DNA of 29,184 nt from Gamarada debralockiae (taxonomy: Eukaryota; Ascomycota; Leotiomycetes; Helotiales; Hyphodiscaceae). Shown here piece by piece: positions 22,318 to 29,184 of the stretch. How positions within the stretch are numbered: position 1 is the stretch's first letter; the number at the start of each line of letters is the position of its first letter. The stretch is from assembly GCA_002803225.1 (NCBI GenBank), contig NXFV01000164.1, forward strand, positions 1-29,184, written 5' to 3'. Position numbers and translations under genes: made by a program. The notes under the pieces are model-generated. The model ran no database searches. It was not told where the DNA came from and was given only the letters and a program-made list of their open reading frames with translations.

Positions 22318-22495
22318 AACCACGTCGACGCTGAGCTCAAAACAGGGCCAAGAACATTTTTGTGCTTGCGTGGGTGTTCTAGGTTCTTTTGGAGAGTAAA
22401 GGCTTCTTCAGCTCCAGGTGGTCCCCTTCCCCCCTCAGAACGTTGATGGTTTCCATCGCTTGGAGGCCCTCGTGACGTAACGTACTAAAACCATA

Positions 22496-22644
22496 TACGG
22501 TACCGTACCTTTTACAGTACCGTGCCTCATACGGTGCCGTAATACCCTCCTTACGGTACGGTAACACCCACGGTACATATGACGGCACCGTACTCCTTAC
22601 GGTACTGTAACACCTACGGTGCCGTAACATCCACGGTACCGTAC
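22496..22644. repeat. Tandem array of about nine palindromic units, core ACGGTRCCGT
   Basis: Units begin near 22496, 22513, 22530, 22552, 22569, 22581, 22598, 22615 and 22632, so spacing is mostly 17 bp. Several cores are self-complementary (TACGGTACCGTA, TACGGTGCCGTA). The tails between cores resemble AACACC, AATACC or CATCC. Units differ by single transitions. Such an array could form serial hairpins or bind a dimeric protein; it encodes nothing convincing. Confidence 0.85.
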
Positions 22645-22754
22645 ATCATGCAGCTAGGTTTGACATAATGAAATGGACTTGAATATCATTAGGTACGCCC
22701 CATCTTATGATGTAACTATGAAGACCAAATCTCTCTGCTTCACCTACAATTCAG

Positions 22755-22880
22755 GTGGAAACCAAATAGTGTGCAGAACCGGGGTGTGCAGAAACCAAGT
22801 GGTGTGTAGAAACCAAATGGTGTGTAGAAACCAAATGGTATGTAGAAACCAAATGGTGTGTAGACACCAAGTTTGTGCAG
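22755..22880. repeat. 18-bp tandem repeat, about seven units
   Basis: The consensus unit is GTGTGTAGAAACCAAATG. Five adjacent copies differ by 0-4 bases, with degraded units at both edges. The plus strand can be read as repeated VCRNQM from an ATG at 22673, but this frame is probably an artefact of an 18-bp (multiple of three) period. Confidence 0.85.
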
Positions 22881-22889
22881 GGGCTTGAG

Positions 22890-23730
22890 ATCGCCTCGCT
22901 TTTTGGATGGTGTCTAACAGGATGATCCCCTGAGTAGGCCCATTAGACGTCACCCAACAAACTAGCTTACCTGTTCTTACTATTTATAGAAAGTAGCCAG
23001 TTTCGACCTCCCGATCTATATATAGGATTACCAGGAGCCGCATCGGGCCCCCAAACGCTGAGTGGTGGGGATCCTGTTTTGGTTGACCTGTGATCTAAGA
23101 GGCTGATTTTTGGCCTGTGCGCACCACCAAAATATATATTTCAGCAATAACAAAACTTCCACAAAACGTAATCAAATTTACTGAAACTTGATTTTAAAGT
23201 TCTAAAGAAGCCAAACTGTCTTTAGACTAATTTTGGAAATTTTGATTCAGGTTTTGTAACTGTTCTTTGAGTCTGAAAAAAGGACGTAGGCACGGGCCAA
23301 TATCAGCCATTTTTTTCTCCTCCGAATAGGCTGTCTAGGCAACGGCCCCCGTAGCAACCTAGAAGCGATTGGAGAAGAGACCACTCGTCTAAAATTTTAC
23401 AGGGACTCTTACAGGGCTCTTCAGGCCCTGAACCTGAACTCCACAGGGCCATCCAGACTGTGATTGGTCTAAACACCCTCTAGTCTCATGACTTTTGGTA
23501 GCGTCCTTCGTACCTTTGCACCACTCATGTCTCAAGATTCTGCGGAAACTCCCAACCTAGAGCTGAAATTTGAAACAGGCATAGCAATAATACGTAAAAA
23601 CCCTGGACCATCACTGACTGCATGCTTGGGCGTAGCATTCTCACTTATGGCTCTTTACCTTATGCCCCTAACCCTTCCTAAGTCTTAAATCTTCTCTCCT
23701 TTCTTTTCTGCTCCGACTTTGCTTTTCTTA
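22890..23730. other. Gene-poor, AT-rich spacer upstream of the DUF3176 gene
   Basis: There are AT-rich segments (23110-23290) and a CAGGG-rich stretch (23398-23450). A 66-codon frame at 23488-23688 has no domain. The final 40 bp before ATG 23731 are CT-rich, suggesting a leader. No gene is supported. Confidence 0.45.
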
Positions 23731-25888
23731 ATGAGAGACAAGATGAAGGATATAAACTTAAACAAAAAACCCAAAATACAGAGAAAATCACTCCCGCAGT
23801 CAACCTTTACTCCAATTTCACCACATGTGCTTCAAGCGCGCCGGCTGTATGAACGAGTTCACAGCGACACTTATGAGTTGAACGAGTTGAACGGACCCCT
23901 TCACAGCCATCGTTTAGGAAACACTTCGTCCGAAGTGGACTTGAAAGACTCAAAGCATGATCAAAAAGCAGATACGGGGTCAAAATGGTCAAAAACTGGA
24001 TTACTCGGCGCATTGATGGCTTGGAAATTGGAGATCGCAAGCTCCTTCCTGGCCGTGATAGCAATCCTGGCCGTGATAGCAACTCTGTATCCATACGATG
24101 ATCATCCTTTACCTCAATGGCCCTATGGATTATCAATAAACTCGCTCATTTCGATATATATTGTTGTCCTAAAGGCTGCAATGTATTTGATACTTGCTCA
24201 AGGTAAGTACATTAATTGCTCTAATGGAAATTCCTAAAACTTACTTATAACAGGCCTGGGTCAATTAAAATGGACATGGTTTGGGAAAACTCGACCTCTC
24301 AAGCACCTGGATAGTTTTGACGGAGCATCTCGAGGTGCTCTAGGTTCCCTCAAACTGTTATGGGTTCTTCGTGGCAGGTAATAAATACCAATAGTATCCT
24401 TGCTACTTTTGGCTAACATCTTTTAGAAATCCTATCACTGCTATAGGAGCTTTGGTTACGATTTTTGCCATAGCCATTGACCCTTTCGCCCAACAGCTTG
24501 TACATTATTACAATTGCAGCCATGTAGTGACCAACTCTCAAGCCACTATTCCGAGAACAAACTATTACGACGACCCAGGTGGAGTGCACACCGGACCGCT
24601 TGAAAGAACTGTCAGTCTCGCTATGCAATCAGCAGTTAACGCCGGGATATTCAGCCCTGGAACAAACCGTGTCGAAGCCAATTGTCCAACTGGCAACTGT
24701 ACTTTCCCTGAGCTGTATAAAACGATCGCATACTGCTCCTCCTGCTATGATATCACCTCGACGTTGAACATAACATCACTAAACCTCACCTCGGGTGGTG
24801 CTCAAATCAATTTTACACTTCCATCTGGTGTCCAACTCTCTAACGATGGTCCTGAATTTATTATTGCAGAAGACAGGGGCAACTACACCATTCAAGCCAT
24901 TTCGAATTCCTTGATCCCTTCTCTGAATTGCACCATTGGATCAGAATGGGGCTGCGGTGGCATCGGTGCTACGGAATGTATCATATCCTTGTGTATCCGG
25001 ACTTTCACAGGGTCGGTTGAGGCAGGAACCTTCACAGAGCTAGAAATTCAGGGCCAGGAGGACACGTCGTTATATTCCAATCCGGGCATTTGGGGTCAAA
25101 ATGATACCGTTGAATTCATATCAACCGTTGATATGACATGTTTAACTAGGACTGAGAAGGCAACACTTGAATCTGAGGGATACAAATTCGACGCTACAAC
25201 ACAATGGTTGGCATTCAACGCCACTCTTCCGGTAGGTTTACCCGCAGCTAATGCTTCAGCCTACGGCTCACCAGCAAACACTGCGATTCTCGACATAAAC
25301 GCATCCTGCATCTACCAAACAACGGTACTCGCCGCATCGGCCATGACAAGCTTCCTCCTTGGGGGTGTATTCAGCGGCCATGCATACAATTCAGATGAAG
25401 AGGCTACGGGTGACACTGTTCCCTCGATAATCTTCAATAATGGAAACGTAACCCTCGAGAGTTTCGCAAGCGCCTTCCAAAATGTCTCCGATTCCATAAC
25501 GACAAATATGCGGACATACGCTGATGCTGCCACGCCTAACGACGTCGTGGGCATTGTGCTGGAAAGCGAAACATGTGTACATGTTCGATGGGGATGGTTA
25601 GCCTTCCCTGCTGTCCTACTTCTACTCACCCTCGTGTTCTTCGTTGCTATGGTTGTGCAAACTAGAACGAGAGATGCCTTGGTGAGTGGAAGTCAGGACT
25701 ACAAGACTTCAGCCTTGCCGTTGATGTTTCATGGGTTGGAGTCTTCGACTACAACTAGATTTGGAGTGGAGGAGAAGGGGATGGCTAAGATAAGTCGGGA
25801 CGCTAGTGAATTACATGTTGTTTTGAAACCGACGGATGCTGGTTGGAAATTTGTGGAAGATAAGAAACAAGGGCGGAGGGAGGGTTGA
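23731..25888 (+). CDS. DUF3176 family multi-pass membrane protein, 685 aa
   Basis: Exons 23731-24202, 24254-24377 and 24427-25888 join in phase; introns are 51 and 49 nt. The ATG at 23731 is the first in frame; a second lies four codons on. The N-terminal 90 residues are polar. Family landmarks follow in order: WKLEIASSFLAVIAILAVIA (TM1, about 101-120), YPYDDHPLPQWPYGLSINSL, TM2 (about 136-155), LGQLKWTWFG, FDGASRGALGSLKLLW, then TM3 and DPFAQQLVHYYNC. A large loop of about 370 residues has many N-glycosylation sequons and paired cysteines (EANCPTGNCTFPELY). A last TM at about 590-612 precedes a short charged tail. This arrangement suggests a plasma- or endomembrane protein with a big extracytoplasmic domain. 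The function of DUF3176 is unknown. The gene is intact. Confidence 0.9.
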
Positions 25889-26719
25889 GCATAAGCGGCC
25901 GTGGAGGAAAGAGGATAGGAGAAGGAACTTGATTGAAGGCAGAAGACGGAGGGCATCCATGGACGTCCAAAGGTTAGGCAGGGGTCGAAAAACAAGAGTC
26001 GAAAAACGAGAAACAGTCATTTTTGGTGTTCTTACAGGGGTTATGTTACAGAAGAAGGGATCTGTGGTCGTGCCGCTTAGTTGTCAGGTATGCGGTAGTG
26101 TTAGGGCAGCGTGGGATTCTGGCAAGTTGGCTGCCAAAAACAGCATCAAGAACCTCTGAAAACGGCAGCTAAATTGCTGCCTCATTATTTAAAGTAGTTA
26201 TATTAAGGTTAAGGGCCCAAGTATAAATCACTCAAATTCGCGAATATTTATTACCCTTTACCTTCAATAAGTTCTAACTATAGCTATACGCATATAAAAT
26301 GAATTCTAAAAACATTTGGTTAGACCTTACGTTAATTTAAGTTTAAATCAAAAGGATTAGACAAATCAATTTAAAGGGGAATTTATTACTACATTGATTT
26401 ACAAAGTGGGTAGCTTTTAGTGGGGTTTCGGTAAAACAAGTACCGTCTCATGGGAGTTGTCAAACCCCAGTGAATCTTTTAATACTTGTAAACAGAGCGG
26501 AGATTAGTCGATTCCACCCTTTTCTGCAAAGCTCTCAGAAATTATGCCAGAATGTCTGACGACAAGAAATCAGCCGCATCTTATTCGCCTCAACTCATCA
26601 CTCATATAGGTGTACATTCTTTCCATGTCAGTGGCACACTGATAACGTTCTTAAATAAAGTCTTTAGTATCTCTAATAATAAGTTAGATAGTATAAGTAA
26701 TTTTTAAAGTCTTACTATT
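25889..26719. other. AT-rich spacer, probably decayed repeat DNA
   Basis: After the 3' flank of the membrane protein gene, the sequence turns AT-rich and stop-rich (26160-26720) with no frame worth calling. The composition fits RIP-affected repeat remnants, but no element is recognisable. Confidence 0.45.
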
Positions 26720-26955
26720 TGTCACGGCACGTGGTCCCGGCAACGGTCAGAACCTTAAGCGACAACCCCCCTCAGGGGCCCTTGTTGGCTCGCGCCAGCA
26801 AGGACCCTGCATTAGTGCAGTCCCAGGTCCTGTACATAAGCTCGAGCTCCTCGCGGAGCCCTCTTCTTCTTCTTCTTTCTTCCCTAGCTTTAGATTCTCG
26901 CAATAAACGCGCGTTCACGCCATTCCTTGGGTCTTATCTGCGTGCAGCCGTCACA
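26720..26955 (+). mobile_element. Gypsy-like LTR remnant
   Basis: A 236-bp GC-rich island in AT-rich DNA starts TGTCACGGC and ends GCCGTCACA, so it carries TG...CA ends. Inside are a TATA-like TACATAAG, a CT-rich run and AATAAA (near 26900), in the order expected of LTR promoter and polyadenylation signals. A 14-bp imperfect stem (26776-26807, loop TCGC) and a second stem (26807-26820) lie upstream of the TATA. No target-site duplication is seen (CTATT versus GACAG), and no second LTR or coding part is in the window, so it is a fragment. The assignment to Ty3/gypsy is by general resemblance only. Confidence 0.5.
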
Positions 26956-27903
26956 GACAGCGGGATCAATACAAAGGTCTAAAGCATAGAGTTCAAAGAT
27001 TATAGTTTATTATAAAATACTAAGCTATAGAAAGAAAGAAAGGAAAGAAAGAGGATAAGCCTTGACTTTTATAGTACTAGGGTCAACCCCTACATGACCG
27101 TCCACCGGTTCCAGCCGCAAACAGGTCAGGTGATGGTGCCAGCCATTACAATTAGCATAGAAGAGGACATACAATTAGTAGAAAAATAAGGTATAGCATA
27201 AGCATTTCATACAATAACTACAAATATATTAATAACCTTGATCTCTTATCGAATTCTATCTATAAACAGCTAAGTGAGCTCTAAAATCGGTGTTAGGTCA
27301 AAGCTCGATCTGGGGTTTTCCGGTTTTGTCACTATCGCCCACCGGATATCACGTGCGACGAAACCAAATGGGATCCAAATTCGGCCCCGGCAGCGAGAAC
27401 GGATGCCATTATAATATCGTAATAGGTTAGGAAAGGTGGCTATGTTCCAGGCATTAAGATTATATTTAGAAAACATGGAAAGCGTAACCGATTCTCTAGG
27501 GAGCCAGAAGAGGACCCCCCTGAACATAATCCAGCTGGCTTATTAGCGTGCTCAGGGCTTAGGGCTCGGCTCAGGTTAGAGCAGCGACTGCTCCGGTCCA
27601 AAGACGTAAACAGACTTTGGAGAGGGAGGTTAGAAATAGCCTTAATGCTCCACTATCTCACTGTACAATTTATCTCACTACACAATTAAGAGCAGCAAAG
27701 CGAGAAGTGTTTGCGGCGTTGGTTCTTAGCTACGTTTTTAAGGTTAAATAGCCCACTTATTATATTGCAAAAAGAAGAGCTACATATAGTAAATTGCCGT
27801 TAATCTATATGTTATGCGGTACAAGGACTGTAGACATATGTTTGCCTGGGAGTCTCGGTATGTCCTATCCCCAAAGTACCCGGGAGACTGGAGGCTAGCA
27901 GAT
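26956..27903. other. AT-rich repeat-like DNA without genes
   Basis: This directly follows the LTR-like island and may include decayed internal sequence of the same element. GC-richer patches at about 27085-27150 and 27295-27410 alternate with AT-rich, stop-rich DNA. No reverse transcriptase or integrase motif is readable in any frame. Confidence 0.45.
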
Positions 27904-28236
27904 TTAAATGTCGCATTTCCAACTGTAGACACCTGATCCATGGGTAGCATATGCGTTAACGAGGTCGTATTGCGTAGCGCAAGCGGCGTCCATGTTGACA
28001 CTAGTCTGTGCGCTACCCTTTTCGCATCTCCAGTCGGCCCAGCCACTTCCGGTTGCGACGGCCGTCCATCCCAGATCGCCATTTTGGAGCTTGCAAGCCT
28101 CGTCGACGTCGACGCCGCCAAGCTCGCCGCGAGCCTCCAAGGCTACGCCGCCCTCCTTCGACACGGGGGAAGCAAAGGTACCAAGCGCGAGGCAGCCGAC
28201 GATGGCGCCAAGAACAGTCGAAGGTTTGGCGAACAT
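27904..28236 (-). CDS. Small secreted cysteine-containing protein, 110 aa
   Basis: A single coding exon starts at ATG 28236. A classical signal peptide (MFAKPSTVLGAIVGCLALG, cleavage probably after FAS) is followed by a short polar stretch ending EARGE. The mature part has four Cys (ACKLQ, RCEKG, ACATQ, KCDI), enough for two disulfides. Trp-rich motifs are GSGWADWRCE, NMDAACATQYD and GVYSWKCDI. The pattern W.C...V.M..AC..QY....YSW.C recurs, as I recall, in small secreted proteins of fungi and bacteria; its role is unknown. It lies in a repeat-rich region, as fungal effector candidates often do, but no effector function is shown. A 5'UTR intron (28319-28238) and a TATAAATA box support expression. 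Confidence 0.8.
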   Translation of the reverse strand: MFAKPSTVLGAIVGCLALGTFASPVSKEGGVALEARGELGGVDVDEACKLQNGDLGWTAVATGSGWADWRCEKGSAQTSVNMDAACATQYDLVNAYATHGSGVYSWKCDI

Positions 28237-28237
28237 G

Positions 28238-28319
28238 CTAGCGATTGCTTCAAGTTCATGTTAGCAATGAAGATGGTGACAAACTTTAAACTAAGTAGGG
28301 TCGGCTGCGAGTATCTTAC
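28238..28319 (-). other. 5'UTR intron of the small secreted protein gene
   Basis: The minus strand has donor GTAAGAT, a perfect branch site TGCTAAC and acceptor CGCTAG. The acceptor lies one base before the ATG at 28236. Splicing would remove an upstream ATG, just after the branch site, that opens a different frame. Confidence 0.65.
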
Positions 28320-28434
28320 CTGGAGTCTTGGGTGAAAGGTAATGTTTGTGATGGAGTTTTGGATGTGGACTTGATAAGTGTAGGTAGCTGTGGTGAGTGA
28401 ATGAAATTCAACTACTCGAGGGTCCTGCGAGCCA

Positions 28435-28442
28435 TATTTATA
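28435..28442 (-). promoter_or_regulatory. TATA box TATAAATA of the secreted protein gene
   Basis: This is a consensus TATA on the minus strand, about 115 bp upstream of the 5'UTR intron donor and about 200 bp upstream of the ATG. Spacing is suitable for a transcription start near 28405. Confidence 0.6.
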
Positions 28443-28779
28443 CATAAACCTTTGCATGCTAAACTGGGACTTGGCTCTCAAACAGCCGCTCTTCGCCACA
28501 TTTCCCTAGTATGACGCGACATTAATACACTACTGCTATAACCCTCGTATAAGACGAAATCGCAAATTGCACATTTTAATTAAAACCTGATCTCTTCTAA
28601 GCCACTACTCTCCCCCGCCCCTACCTCCCCTCCCTAATCCCTTCCACCCTCCCTACCACCCTTTCTAAGCCCCCCTACCCATCTTCTTCACTAGTCCCCC
28701 TCTCGCTTTCGTATAATAATAAGCACAAACGCACGTATACGCAAGAGAGAAGGGGGATAATAAGCAAGGAGCGAGGAGA
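28443..28779. other. Upstream flank ending in a pyrimidine-rich tract
   Basis: No gene is seen. From about 28595 to 28700 the plus strand is almost pure C and T, in contrast to the purine-rich minisatellite that follows. Confidence 0.45.
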
Positions 28780-28925
28780 GAGGGGTGGAGAGGAGAGGGA
28801 AGGGGCGTAGAGAAGAAAGGGGTGGAGAGGAGAGGGAAGGGGCGTAGAGAAGAAAGGGGCGTAGAGAAGAAAGGGGCGTAGAGAAGAAAGGGGCGTAGAG
28901 AAGAAAGGGGCGTAGAGAAGAAAGG
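28780..28925. repeat. Purine-rich minisatellite, 18-bp unit
   Basis: The unit GGGGCGTAGAGAAGAAAG is repeated five to six times at 28837-28925. A larger unit of about 36 bp, in which a GGGGTGGAGAGGAGAGGGAA half alternates with the 18-mer, makes up the left part. The plus strand is nearly all purine apart from CGT in each unit. Confidence 0.85.
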
Positions 28926-29184
28926 TAAGCAATGACGTAGCTGTTTCAGCTCGTAAGTAAGGTAAGTTTAGTTTATAAGCGCTAGTAAAATTTCGTATTA
29001 TCTTCCCCTTTTCTTGTATATTTAAAATAGTTATGAAAAGGGGGTTGTTTTTAAGCGAGACTTTCCTCTTATCTTCTCCTCTCCTCTCCTCTCTCTCCCT
29101 TCCCTCCCCACCTCTTCCCCTCTACTCACCCCCTATCTATTTATTCTCTCGTTAAGCCCTTCTTCTTAAATTTTTTTTTTTTTT
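28926..29184. other. AT-rich then pyrimidine-rich end, closing with poly-T
   Basis: The tract 29060-29165 is mostly C and T, and the window ends in 14 T. No gene is seen. The poly-T could be the tail of a minus-strand retroelement lying beyond the window, or simple sequence. Confidence 0.45.

Noticed and set aside
22673..22888. 71-codon ORF with VCRNQM repeats
   Set aside because: The repeat period is a multiple of three, so an open frame is expected by chance. The minus strand is also open with similar repeats.
25836..26159. 107-codon ORF overlapping the end of the DUF3176 gene
   Set aside because: It overlaps the real coding end in another frame, starts inside it, and has no domain.
1..29184. 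tRNA, rRNA or CRISPR elements
   Set aside because: Spacers were read for tRNA A/B-box pairs and cloverleaf ends. Only isolated matches were seen, such as GTCGATTCC near 26507, without a pairing acceptor stem. CRISPR is not expected in a fungus, and the tandem arrays have no unique spacers.

Overview
The window comes from a nuclear chromosome of a filamentous ascomycete (Pezizomycotina). The signs are short introns of about 48-80 nt with GTRAGT-type donors, a hybrid histidine kinase, a Zn2Cys6 regulator with a fungal-specific middle domain, a DUF3176 membrane protein, a CBM18-GH18 chitinase of the killer-toxin-like type, and C-to-T decay that looks like repeat-induced point mutation (RIP). No finer placement is claimed. 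All gene models below are read by eye, with exon phases checked by hand.

Left third (1-9.2 kb): a 7-exon hybrid histidine kinase (510-5451, minus, about 1400 aa) lies head to head with a 4-exon Zn2Cys6 transcription factor (6724-9195, plus, 769 aa). They share a 1.27-kb promoter that contains a perfect CRE palindrome.

Middle (9.2-14.9 kb): two small uncertain ORFs with TATA boxes lie tail to tail (9.7-10.4 kb). Next is an acidic gene with an internal duplication and a C-terminal Myb/SANT-like domain (11248-13221); its simplest splicing leaves two in-frame stops. Last is an intact 2-exon gene of unknown function (13925-14852).

Decayed and accessory part (15-29 kb): a large chitinase pseudogene (15077-18935, minus) runs from a CBM18 hevein-like domain through GH18 to a long C-terminal extension. 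It carries many nonsense codons, nearly all CpA-to-TpA changes. It is followed by an intact F-box protein (19397-20923, minus) and a 2.8-kb gene-poor stretch. That stretch holds a strand-skewed pyrimidine-rich tract, a short coding-like fragment, a 17-bp palindromic repeat array and an 18-bp tandem array. A DUF3176 membrane protein (23731-25888, plus) comes next, then AT-rich DNA with a gypsy-like LTR remnant (26720-26955). A 110-aa secreted cysteine-containing protein (27904-28236, minus) has a 5'UTR intron that ends one base before its ATG. The right end is purine/pyrimidine-asymmetric with a minisatellite.

No gene cluster acting as one pathway is evident. The kinase and the transcription factor may share regulation through their common promoter. 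The right half reads as a repeat-rich, RIP-exposed accessory region. I did not find a convincing new multi-gene system. The best candidates for a second look are the palindromic array, the SANT gene with competing donors, and the selectively decayed chitinase.
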